Assembly (NCBI GenBank): GCA_034190875.2
Contig: CM067343.1
Coordinates: 57,390,231 to 57,454,230 of the forward strand
DNA: 64,000 bases
Direction: 5' to 3'
Source: Urechis unicinctus
Taxonomy: Eukaryota; Annelida; Polychaeta; Xenopneusta; Urechidae
The first letter of the stretch is position 1; the number at the start of each line of letters is the position of its first letter. The notes under the pieces are model-generated. The model was not told the DNA's origin and searched no databases. It was given only the letters and a program-made list of their open reading frames with translations. Shown piece after piece: positions 38,201-48,399 of the stretch. Position numbers and translations under genes: made by a program.

Positions 38201-41200
38201 GGGCAGTGCTTAAGATGACACAGTTGATGGACGTGCCTCCCATAGTTCATGTCTCCCTAGTATTACAGTTGATGTTTGGTTGTACCTTGCATGTGTAGAT
38301 AGAGGAGGACTCTCAAATAGCTGATGTAAGTGTAACATTTCTGCTAAAGCAAAGGGCTAAATGCTGCTATCCTACAGCTGAGCATTCTGCAGCTGAGCAT
38401 GCCGCCTGCACTACACCTTTGCATCTGAGCTTGCTTGGGTGCTCTTGCTTGACTCCATTTGGAGGTTATATGATAAGATAATCATTTATAACTACATCCT
38501 TTCATATTGTATTTGTTCATATATTGGTGATATAGACTCTACAATTACAACAACAACAATAACAGTTTTATGGCCGTTTTCCCTGCTCACGCAGGGGTTG
38601 GCTGGGAGATCTCTATGACGATCTCCTCCATTTTCCCTGATCTTGTGCGCTTTCACTCTTCATCCCATGTTCCCTCCCGTCTCTCTCCACCACTTGATTC
38701 CAGGTTGTTTGTGGTCTTCCTCTCCCTCTCCCACCTTCCACATTATATGATGTTCATGTCTTCACCCCGTGACTATCTTCTTTCCGCAGCAAATGTCCCA
38801 GCCATCTCAACCGACTCCTCTTTACACTGTTGGACACAGGCTAAATCCCCATTCTCTCCCTCAATTCTGCACTTGGTACTCCTTACACAGACAGCTCTTC
38901 AAACATTCCCCATGAACAACAACGCACCCTGGTCACAGATGCCGAACTTACTCCTCCATTTCCATTCAGCATATCTCCCAATTTGTCCACATTCTCCAGC
39001 TGCTCTCCATTTCCCAAATCCATGTCCTTGTCTTCCTCCTTACCACTCCTATTTCCATCATTACCACCTGCACTCTCACTCACCTTGACCGTGAAAGTTG
39101 CTTCAGCTCTTCCCAGCTAGCCTTTCACACCTGAGCATCGCATGTGTCCATTTGTCTCACTCTGTGCATCTCATGTCATTGCTTCAGACACCCTTACCAC
39201 AGACAGCACCTGGCCACTTCCCTGTATTCCCAATCTCAACCTGACACCATCACCTTTGTCTTGTCCATGTTTATTTTCAGCCCCTTTGCTTACATACATT
39301 CTTTCCATCTCGGCACTTTCTCCTTGAGTTTTCTTTGCTCTCAGTGGACTCCAACCTTTACTTCAAACTCGTCACTGTACTCATGGTTTGTTCTCATCAC
39401 TGTCCTCGCTCTCTCCTTACACCAGCCATTCTTCCACCTGCAGCTTCTTTAATGCCCACCTCACTACGTCTCATGGTACTCTATCAGATGCTTTCTCCTG
39501 ATTCACAAGTGCATAGAACAGTGTCTTCCTTTTTTGCCAGAAACTTCTCCTGTAGCTGCTGTACCACAACTATTGCATCTGTTGTCCCTTTCCCTGGTAT
39601 AAATCCAAACAGCATGCTACTGATGCTCACCTTCTCTCTCACTCGTCTGTCAGGCACTCTCTCCGGCACTTTCATCCCATGCTCCAACAGGTTTATTGCT
39701 TGGTATGATCCACACTGCAATGGGTCACATTTCCCCTTGTGTATGGGTACATGAGTACTCAATTCCCAGTCTTTTGGTACCTTCCCCTCATTCGCCACCA
39801 TGTTACAGATCTCTGTCATCTTCTTCACTCCTGCTTGCCTAGCAGCGTGAATGATGTCACCTACCACCTCTGTTGGAACACATGCCTTCCCACTTTTCAT
39901 CTCCTTGATTACCTGCTCCACTTCCATCTCAGAGAAATGCTCTTGACGGCCTTCACCTGTCCCACTTTCCAGAGCCTCATCCCAGTCATTTTCTACATTC
40001 TACAGCCTCTCCATATCCTCCTTCCATCTCTTCTTCACCACCGCTGGTGTCATAACTAGTCCACCATTCTCACCCTTCAAACAATTCACTTCAACCACAT
40101 CTGTCATTTCCTTTGCCATCTGTTTCTTTATTCTAACACAGATATTTGCCCTTCCTTCGTGTCAAGCTTCTCTCTAAATGTCTTTGTTGATATAAACTCA
40201 TTGAATCACAAATTCATGAGGAAGGCGCATGTTATGGTCTTGCTATGTGGGCACATCAGAGCTAAGGGTGTTTTTTCATCGGTTTGTATGTGAACAACCG
40301 AATCATTGCTAATTTGAAGGGCAAGGGAGAAATATGTTGCCATTGTTTTGTGTGGTGAAGCTGTTGTTTAAGAACTGGCTGGCTGAGATGCCTTGGCGTT
40401 TGTGATGATATCATTACTGTAGTGCATTATATCTCTGTAACCACCCACTTATAAGTATGTCATGTTGGATGCATTATTGATTTAGATATGACATACCTCG
40501 AGACATGCACAATGCATTGTCTTTCTGTTTTGAATGTTGCACATTTGTGGCTGGAATTATGAAATAATCGAACGTGATTGAATATTTGCACCTGATCAAT
40601 GTCTTCATAATTGCAATTCCATTCACCAAAAAAATCCTACATGCACAAAGTTTATTGCTTCTTTGAAATCCAAACTCGTCCAATAACTTGGGTCGCAGCT
40701 GATCAGCTCACCTAATCATAATGTTCATTGATACGCTTATCATAACGTGTATCTTTGCAGCCGGTTGGTGACCAGGAGGAGCAAGCGGATGCTTCTGATG
40801 ACGCAGTAGGAACCATTATGACATCATGTTCTAACCTCTGTACAGCTTGCAGTAGACTAACATGGTGTTGGTGACCCCTCTTCTGTCTGATGTCTTTGTC
40901 AATGTTGTCTGCCACTTAATATATGTATATATTATACACATCTCCCATCAAACAATACCTTACCACTGCCCCTTCAACCCTGGTGATGCTGATGGGAAAA
41001 CTACCCAATTGTACACAATATAGCCTATATAAATCTAGTCCTTATCAAAAAGAAATGAAATGCCAAGTGGTCTAATATAGATGTGATAAAGCCTGGCTGC
41101 TGATTATGTTGTATTGTTGGAACCCTCTCATACATCATGATAAGTAGATCTGGTGCTAATCTGGGTGTATCAGTTCATGAGGTCATACTTGTTCATACTT

Positions 41201-44200
41201 GTCCTCTAGGGTACCTACATTCACCTGTCCTGTAAGATCATCTTGTGTTTCCCTATAAAGACATGATATGCCCTACAGATTGTCTACTCCTTCAAGCTAG
41301 TGGGGTAATGTAGCTATTGTGGCTTATCCCTTGCTGCTGATGATATGTTGTTGGTCCCATAGACTTCCTCACCTAACACCCCTCTCCTTCTGATGGCAGC
41401 TGTGCTTGCATTATTGATGTTGTGTGATAAAGGTGTTGTGATTAGATGTCTTGGTTAGAGTAACTCTAGTATGGCCTGTGTTTATTTCTCCAATGAATAC
41501 TGATAATTTTACCCAAATATGTCATACCGCAATAGATAACATATATACTTAATTGTCTATTTGCAAAAATATAAATATATATAACAATGCACAAGTTAAT
41601 TTACTGCAAAACCATTTTGTGATTGTGTGATTACAAATTCACCTGTTAAGTCTATGAACATCTTACTAGTTTGAAGATGATGCTGTGTCAGTTTCCATTA
41701 TCCTGTACTGACTGTGCCTTTCATTTTCTTTTCTTGTATCATTTATTATTATGTATTCACCTGAGAATACCCCATTCACTTCTCAGTTGATTGTTTGACA
41801 TGTTTATCATATGTGACACCTGTGTGGTGGTATACAGTGTGCTGATACAGACAGTGCCAGTGGCTACTTCCAGCTGATGGGGGGTAAGGTGGAGGATATA
41901 GGAGGCAGGATGCTCGGCCTAGATGACGGTGTCAGTGACATTTCTTGAATTATCAATTGTTGGTTGTTGTCAGCCCCACAGTCTTTATGTTGATGGTTGA
42001 TACCTTTATGACAATCAGTGTTTTGGGCTTGATGGTGAGGTGTGTGTGTGTGTTTGTGTAGCGAGGTAGGTACATGGTGGTACGCTGCCCAACTGACAGT
42101 GACACAGAAAAGTGGCAGCGAGCCCTCGAGTCTAACACGGAGGACAACATCAGTGCTCGCTGGGTGAAACCTGTTCTCACCTGTCCACCCAGCACCACAC
42201 AGGTAACCACCACTTGCTAGGCTTATTAATGCATCTCAGTTCGATTGGTTAAGAGCTCTATACTAGATGTGTTTATGCATCTCAATTACATTGGTTAAGG
42301 AGTATAGATTTGGTTTTTAAATGCATCTCAATTAGAAAACTTAATGAGTCTCTTAGCTGGATTTGTTTATGCATCTCAATTAGATTCTTTGAAGAATCTC
42401 AGCTAGTTTTTTTAATGCATTTCAATAACAATCCTTAAGGAGTCTCAGCTAGCCTTGTTTATGCAACTAAATTAGATTCCTTAAGCAGTCTCGGCTAGGT
42501 TTTTTAATGCATCTCAATCAGAATCCTTAAGAACTCATCTGGATTTGTTTATGCATCTCAATTAGATTCATTAAGGAGTCTCAGCTAGGTTTTTAATGCA
42601 TCTCAATTAGAATCTTCTAGGAGTCTCAACTGGATTTATTAATGCATCTTGATTAGATTCTTTAAGCCGATTGATCAATGCATCTCACATTTGTTAATCA
42701 GTCTCAGGAATATTCTGTGATCAGCTTCAGATGGAGTAGGGTCAGTGAAGAAACATTTTATCTCTCTCATACATCTGTTAACTTTTACCATGACCTTGTT
42801 CCTTGACCTTTCAGAAAGTGGTTATGGTTGACCTCGGTAGCTGTTCAGTCAGGGCGGGTGTCCTAGGCCAACAAGGTAACAACCAGGATGTACTTGCAAT
42901 TGTTATGTTGCTAGGCAACCAAGTCAGCTGCTGCAGCTGTGGTGGTTACATTGTTGTTATTTGAGACCATGCTTTGTGACATATGGTGGCATTACAGTGT
43001 TCACCCATCAACACTATTCTGACCTCTTCCTGACTCAATATGACTAATATAGATATCAGTGTTTAACTCCATGATATCCCTGTTGAATGTTCTCATATCA
43101 TTTCAGCGAGTCTTCCCCAAGTTTTCTTCCCCACCCTGGCTGCCAAAAGTCGCAGTCAGTCACACGTAGAGTTTGGCTTTGAGGCTCTTTCCCCATCTGT
43201 CCGTGGTCACAGTAATCTGGTGTACCCAGTAAGGCCCTCTGCCAAGGTGGATAAGGTGAGCTTCTGTCAATTCTCTCACCTGCTGCATCATTATTACATG
43301 AAGATTCACATGATACTGATCAAAGTATCATTTGCCTTTATATTGATCCTAGACATTGACAGGAATGTCCTTACATTCTTTGTGTATGTTAGGGTTGTAA
43401 GGTCAAGTTTGATAAGGGACTCCTTTGTGAGTTTGGCATCATGATTTACTTTTGGTTTGTTGTGCTTGTTACAGTTCAGTATTGACATGGACCTGATGCC
43501 TGGCCTCTTCAGCAAGATTTTCTCCCAACTTAAAATAAACCCATCACAACACTGGGTACGTTTTCCTCACCACATCTCAACAATCACTCTCCTTAATCTG
43601 TGTTGAATTGTTTCCCTAGTTACCTGGTACCTGTGCTGTGTGCAGATGATGTTCAGTGCACCTGCTCAGATCAGTGACAAACTAAAAGAGCTGTTTATGG
43701 ATCTATTCATCAATAAGTTCAATATGCTGGGAGCCAACATCCAGAGCCAGTCTTTGCTCTCTCTATACAGCTACAGCGCTACCTCGGGCATAGTCGTTGA
43801 CATTGGTGAAAGGATGGAGATCCTACCTGTCACTCAAGGTGAGCAGGGATTGGTTATTGCCATTCATGGTGAGCAGGGATTGGTTAATGCCATTCATGGT
43901 GAGCAGGGATTGGTTATTGCCATTCATGGTGAGCAGTGATTGGTTATTGCCATTCATGCTGAGCAGGGATTGCTTATTGCCATTCATGCTGAGCAGGGAT
44001 TGGTTATTGCCATTCAACGTTGGCTTAGGATAGAATTAGTCAATATCACTTAAGGTGTGCTGGGTTCATTAACTGTCACTCAGATTGTTGTTGGGATTGG
44101 TTGATAAGTAGGTTATCTTACATTCTAATACCATGAATACTGTACCCCAATCACCTTATACAATACTAGATTCTCATTTAGTATATGGATAAATGTTATA

Positions 44201-46281
44201 TCATTAAGAGCACAGAATGTTATTGGTTTGGCCATACTCACACCCTATCATCAGTCCTGACATGTAACCGTGTTTCTATTAATTGGTGCTGACAATGATG
44301 TGTGTTTGATTGCTACAGGGTATGTGGTTGAGGGCGGGATTACCAGGCAGCCGTACGGAGGTCAGCGTGTTATGGAGGTCCTCAACACCTCCTTCACAGA
44401 GCGCCGATATCGTTTCTTTTCTGATGTGGAAAACCTACTTGTGCGACTTGCTCTTGAGAAGGTGTGTGTCTTACTGATGTAATGCTTGTTCATTTGTAAT
44501 GATAATGCATTGACTGCAGTGATAGCAGTCTGAACTCCATGTTGTAAGGTAATTAGTTTGAGCTCTGTCTGGGATGTGGTATTGCAAGCACTTGCTCTTA
44601 TATTGGTATCATTCATTCACGATCCATTCATTCTTTTGATACATTCTATGACATGAAAGGAATGTCTGACCCCTTATTGTACCCACCTGAGTTTTGATGT
44701 GATGATCTTCCTGGCTTCAGATGTGCTTCGTGTCCAAGAATTACAAGGAAGACATACAGGCATATGCTGAACAATCTACTGTCTTCAACAAATCTCTGTC
44801 ACTAGCACCTTACGACCTGCCACCTGATACATACAGGTACGTTACTCAATATACAAATAGGTGCAGTACAATTGTGTTACCTCATACTTAAATGTGAGTT
44901 ACCTCACACATACAGGTGTGTTACATCACCCATACAAGTGTATTACCTCACAAATACAGGTGTGTTACCTCGTACATACAGGTGTGTTACCTCATGCACA
45001 CAGGTGTGTTACCTCATGCACACAGGTGTATTACCTCATGCATACAGGTGTGTTACCTCATGCGCACAGGTGTTACCTCATGCACACAGGTGTATTACCT
45101 CATGCATACAGGTGTGTTACCTCGTACATACAAATGTGTTCCCTCGTACATACAAATGTGTTACCTCCCACATACCAAAATAAATACAGATGTGTGTTAC
45201 CCAATAAATACAGATGTGTTACCCAGTAAATTCAGATGTGTTACCCAATAAATACAGGTGTGTTACATGACACAGATGTGTGTGTTACTTTGGCATACAA
45301 TCCTTTCTTAGATGAAAAATATTACTCAACACGATGTTGCATGGGCTTGGTAATTGATCAAGTAATCCGTATTTATACATTTGATCTTCCCAATCCTATT
45401 AAATTGTCCTTTAATTGTCTTCTTTTCAATTGCAGAACATTGGATAATGACCTGGGATTGTTCAGGAGTCCAGAAGGTCTTTTTGACCTTCACCTCTGGG
45501 GGATGGATAATCCACCGCTCCATAAACTAGTCCAGAAAGCCATTCTTGCCTGTCCCATGGATGTCAGACGAGAAATGTATAGGTAATGAATAATATCTGT
45601 TGTTCTTGTCTTCATCATCATCATCATCATCATCATCATGACAATTATCACCATCTCTATTTATCTGGAGTCTTATAAAGTAGGTTATCCCTCCGTCTCA
45701 TTCATTCATTCCTATAATAGAGATAATTGATTTGTGACATCATCATAGTCATTGATTTGTCATTGTCATCATTATCACCAAGCTTTCCTGATCGGTGTAT
45801 TTCATATCACTTCACCACATCTAACCATGTTGCCTCTGTTACCTGTGCAGGAGTATCTACCTGAGTGGAGGCATCACCACACTACCTGGTTTCCAGGAGC
45901 GACTCCAAACAGAACTCACCAAACTAGTACCTGACTCTATCACTGTACAGGTGAGTTAGATGCTATCAGTACCTCTTATTGTTTACTAAATTCAATGCAT
46001 GGAACCTTCACAAAGTATGTTCTATGGTCATTAATTGCATGAGACCATTCATTGTATCCATCAGGTTCGTACAGTAGTGAGTGTGAGCTGCTATACCTTA
46101 CCCAGTGACACCTGTATACTGTATGTGTGACCAGGTGCATGGCAGCCCTCAGCGCTACCATGCGGCCTTCCTAGGAGCCTCTACCATGGCTGGTATGAAT
46201 GCCTTCCAACAGGCGTGTATTTCAGCTGACGAATGGAGAACGGGGGGCACAAAAACCCTCAGGAAGTGGCACCTGTATTAG
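31015..46281 (+). CDS. coiled-coil + PH + actin-related domain fusion protein
   Basis: Nineteen exons whose phases all close give about 1119 aa: 31015-31104, 32072-32266, 34986-36129, 37109-37419, 37676-37720, 37810-37947, 38299-38325, 40761-40805, 41838-41928, 42066-42202, 42815-42875, 43107-43255, 43475-43555, 43646-43838, 44319-44461, 44721-44836, 45436-45582, 45851-45950, 46135-46281. Order: coiled coil (1-95), Ser/Thr/Ala-rich linker (about 96-590), PH domain (about 600-740) and a full-length divergent actin fold (about 745-1119). I know no named vertebrate protein with this order, so no symbol is given. A role at the membrane-actin interface is inference. Several introns start with tandem repeats, and a LINE lies in the intron before 40761. 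The 45-nt and 27-nt exons could be alternative. Confidence 0.85.
32267..32760. repeat. degenerate 21-22 bp tandem repeat starting at a splice donor
   Basis: From the donor of exon 32072-32266 onwards, the unit GAGTTACCTGACACCTGTTA (plus TA or TC) recurs about 20 times with decay. The first unit includes the donor itself (CTG/GTGAGTTACCTGAC). Confidence 0.85.
33330..33640. repeat. degenerate 20-bp tandem repeat
   Basis: Variants of CCTGTAATCAGGCAGCCTAC recur about 14 times with substitutions (GTTATCAAG, AATCAGGTTG). It lies in the intron between 32266 and 34986. Confidence 0.75.
34420..34492. repeat. 35-bp perfect tandem duplication with CACGTG
   Basis: GGGGTCCCACGTGTGCGGCC and the following CGTCCCGCGTCGC are present twice in direct succession. 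The segment is GC-rich against the local background and near an expanded (GCT/GTT) triplet tract at 34697-34735. Confidence 0.75.
34986..37419 (+). CDS. PH-actin gene: disordered linker exons
   Basis: Exon 34986-36129 (381 codons plus one base) continues the coil (QAANENKQLLAGLQDN) and then becomes Ser/Ala/Thr/Lys-rich, with repeated short motifs such as APWQQQLKKLARNDF and NAPWKSQTS. Exon 37109-37419 adds PSSPGPSTSSVSSSVSG, then a more ordered charged segment RASKRVAALYMSEKQ and ITLKDWDP leading to the PH domain. The APW motifs followed by basic residues could be short linear binding sites. Confidence 0.8.
37676..42202 (+). CDS. PH-actin gene: PH domain exons
   Basis: Exons 37676-37720 (TKLLSELYEVKLIPD), 37810-37947 (ISIEGYLEKLPLNK, KTWKRRYFKLSQGSLYYYE), 38299-38325, 40761-40805, 41838-41928 (GYFQLMGGKVEDIGG) and 42066-42202 (RYMVVRCPTDSDTEKWQRAL). 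The KTWKRRYFKL strand and the C-terminal helix Trp are diagnostic of PH. Two tiny acidic exons (9 and 15 codons) insert in the variable loop between strands; both are phase 0 to phase 0, so either can be skipped without changing frame. Confidence 0.88.
38535..40190 (-). mobile_element. decayed non-LTR (LINE) retrotransposon, reverse transcriptase part
   Basis: Reading the minus strand, a truncated reverse transcriptase is recognisable: EVEQVIKEMKSGKA, VANEGKVPKDWELS, VPIHKGKCDPLQCGSY, INLLEHGMKVPERV, MLFGFIPGKGTTDAI, VVQQLQEKFLAKKE. Further on is the C-terminal LGDMLNGNGGVSS and RVRCCSWGMFEELS. The order matches RT of marine-invertebrate LINEs of the SYRGIKLLEHVLKV type. Stops and frame changes interrupt it, the catalytic YADD region is not legible, and the 5' part is missing, so it is not functional. 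A 3' tail of (TTG)n is visible as CAACAACAACAA at about 38547-38560 on plus. It sits antisense in a PH-actin intron. Confidence 0.85.
42215..42690. repeat. degenerate 45-60 bp tandem repeat in PH-actin intron
   Basis: TTTATGCATCTCAATTAGATT followed by CCTTAAGGAGTCTCAGCTAG recurs about nine times with drift, starting about 25 bp after the donor of exon 42066-42202. Confidence 0.8.
42815..46281 (+). CDS. PH-actin gene: actin-related domain exons
   Basis: Nine exons cover the actin fold end to end. Phosphate-1 loop: VVMVDLGSCSVRAG (actin DNGSGMCKAG), then PQVFFPTLA. The stretch IQSQSLLSLYS keeps the Gln aligned with actin Gln137. Phosphate-2: SGIVVDIGERMEILP, followed by GGITRQPYGGQRVME. Later motifs LFDLHLWGMDNPPLHKLV, DVRREMY, the adenosine loop YLSGGITTLPGF, AFLGASTMAG and the terminal FQQACISADEW match the order in actin and Arps. 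The region equivalent to actin's catalytic His161 lacks a histidine. It is about 375 aa, the normal actin length, so the domain is complete rather than a fragment. Confidence 0.9.
43839..44016. repeat. 30-bp tandem repeat duplicating a splice donor
   Basis: Six units of GGTGAGCAGGGATTGGTTAT plus TGCCATTCAT follow the exon ending at 43838. The real donor CAAG/GTGAGC is unit one. Units 2, 3 and 4 keep GTGAGC (GT at 43869, 43899 and 43929); units 5 and 6 have CTGAGC and cannot act as donors. The unit is ten codons and is open until a TGA in unit 4. Confidence 0.93.
44837..45262. repeat. 21-22 bp tandem repeat starting at a splice donor
   Basis: After exon 44721-44836 (…CATACAG/GTACGTTAC), units like CATACAGGTGTGTTACCTCA recur about 18 times. 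Many copies recreate CAG/GTGTGT, a weak donor. The later units drift to AAATACAGATGTGTTACCCA. Confidence 0.9.
45615..45642. repeat. (ATC)n microsatellite
   Basis: About nine ATC triplets in a pure run in the intron after exon 45436-45582. Confidence 0.9.
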
Positions 46282-47700
46282 TCAGGCTACTGCGCACAAA
46301 ATGTATACATGTGTCTTAATGAACAGGTTGTGTAAATAGATCAGAACGTAGTTTGTAGGCGGCAGGAAAATGTAATAGATATGTGTACCAAAGCTATCAT
46401 TACCAACTGTAGAAGCTAGTCTGTCCTGAGGTATGTAAGAAATATAGACACTTTTCACATGCATTTATACATGGACCATTCCAGGTAATATCCTCTGACG
46501 AGCTTGTATCTGTTTTCCCCCAAGTCAGTTCCATAGGTAGTCTTTATCAATAACCAATAGTTGAATGTTGAGTGGATTATAAAATATCCATCATTACATC
46601 ATCTTACATGATTCAAAACAGGTTATGGAGAGAAGAACAGGTTGTATTTGGCTTGAGACCAAATGCCACAATTTAATATGGTCATCGCATTGAAATAGAT
46701 TTCCTCATGCAACATCTATATTTATATTAAAAAAAATATGTGATTGGCAACATCATGACGTGGAGCTGTATTACGTAATGCTGTGGTGGTTGTAATGTGG
46801 ATGTTCAGAGTCAATGCGGTTTTCTGATGGTCACATCTCCAAGACATTGATACCAAAGTTACTTAATAAGGCTGCGGCCTCCTATCACGATCCGCAGAGG
46901 TGTATATAACATGTGATGTGTACAAAATACACAAGTCTACATGGCCATAATGGTGCTATCAAACCGGCTTATAGGCACTACCATCCAGAATGACCTCCTC
47001 TGTCTGGAGCAGTAGGGACCTTTATTTTCAGAATACGTGATTAGATTAGAATGCGTGATAATTATCCTTAAATGCTGTACTTATATGCAGCATTGAACAT
47101 TCCTTTGTAGTATTTGTTTGTGAAATTATGGCTGCATTCCCCTTTTTCTTTTGCAGACTTCTATTGGAGCGTTTATTCTGTAAGATATTGATCTGTCTGT
47201 TTTATAAGCGCTGCACTGATTGTGATAGGCTGATAGACTCATGTGATAAATCATCCACGTGAATCAGTGATGAAACAAACATTCCATTTGTGTTGAATAC
47301 CTAGAGCAATAAATAAGATTGAACTAAACAATGCTTGTAGTGTCTGTTCACTGAAACCTGACAGAAATCCCTGCCAATTGCCTTCCTTTGGGGAACGCAG
47401 TGGGACACCAGCAACAAACAAATAGTCTGCTAATTGGTTTCATTTAGAGGCTGCATATCAAGTCGTTAAATGAGGGATTCCAACGGTCTGGATGTAAATT
47501 TGTAAATCAAGGTCAGCATTGGATTATTATGCATATCAATAGTGCATGTTATAAGTATCGTGTATGGCGTACACTAAACCGGTGACACTTCATGATTGGA
47601 ATACAGTATATGAAGGAGAGTGCATATGACCATAATGACTTGCAGTCATAACGTCTGCCTGTTGTGTCGGTGTTAGTATGAAATCAACATGGTCTGTCAA
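46282..47700. other. PH-actin 3' UTR and flank
   Basis: No coding exon is seen after the stop TAG at 46279-46281. A candidate poly(A) signal lies about 1 kb downstream. Confidence 0.5.
47308..47313 (+). terminator. candidate polyadenylation signal for PH-actin gene
   Basis: AATAAA in GAGCAATAAATAAGATT, followed about 25 bp later by the GT-rich TTGTAGTGTCTGTTC, the usual layout of an animal cleavage site. Confidence 0.5.
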
Positions 47701-47841
47701 CAGGCACTCGAGTTCGGACATCATGAATTGTTATCTCCCTTGCATTATGATATAATATAGTATATATTATATATCATAATGCTAGTGTAGGGAAATCATT
47801 ATGTCCGAACATGATGTCCGAAATCGAGTGCCGAGTGCCTG
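47701..47841. mobile_element. hairpin (MITE-like) element of 141 bp
   Basis: The left end CAGGCACTCGAGTTCGGACA reappears inverted at the right end as TGATGTCCGAAATCGAGTGC, then GAGTGCCTG. Inside, ATTATGATATA pairs with TATATCATAAT around a TA-rich loop, so most of the 141 bp can fold back on itself. No ORF is present. It has the look of a miniature inverted-repeat element, but a clear target-site duplication is not seen. Confidence 0.6.
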
Positions 47842-48190
47842 TCCCATGAGCGTGCGTTACTAAGTAATTAACATGGCTAGTCCCATGCGGCACTGTATGT
47901 AAGTTATTTACGTGACTAGTCGCATGCGCCGCCGATGTTAATAAGTAATTAACATGACCAGTCCCATGTGCTGGTGTTAGTAAGTAATTAACATGGCAAG
48001 TTCCATGTGCTGGTGTTAGTAAGTTATTAACATGACCAGTCCCATGTGCTGGTGTTAGTAAGTTATTAACATGGCCAGTCCCATGTGCTGGTGTTAGTAA
48101 GTAATGGCAAACATGACCAGTAATTAACATGTGTGTGTGTTAGTAAGTTATTAACATGGCCAGTCCCATGTGCTGCTGTTAGTTAGTCAA
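47842..48190. repeat. 39-bp tandem repeat, about 8 copies
   Basis: The unit CAGTCCCATGTGCTGGTGTT plus AGTAAGTTATTAACATGGC is repeated with minor variants, directly next to the hairpin element. Confidence 0.88.
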
Positions 48191-48399
48191 GTACCGGAAA
48201 CTGGGCGCCCATTTTTACCCATGTGTATCTATCACTGCGTTCGTTGTGAGTAATTGGCGAGTGCATCGAGAGGTCTGTCTTCTGACCATGTTGATTGCTT
48301 AAAACATTGTTCAATTTCTGCGAATAATCAATGTGTATAATACAATATTGGATAAACGCGCAAGCAAAATAGCAGGACTATTATCCGACTGCTCATTTG

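Noticed and set aside
38570..39754. Plus-strand ORFs of 100-170 codons in the PH-actin intron
   Set aside because: They are antisense readings of the minus-strand LINE reverse transcriptase.
43797..44033. Alternate-frame ORFs in the 30-bp donor repeat
   Set aside because: Only the frame continuing the actin exon is biologically plausible; others are repeat artefacts.
47774..48130. Minus-strand 118-codon repetitive ORF
   Set aside because: Product of the 39-bp tandem repeat (13-residue period), not a gene.
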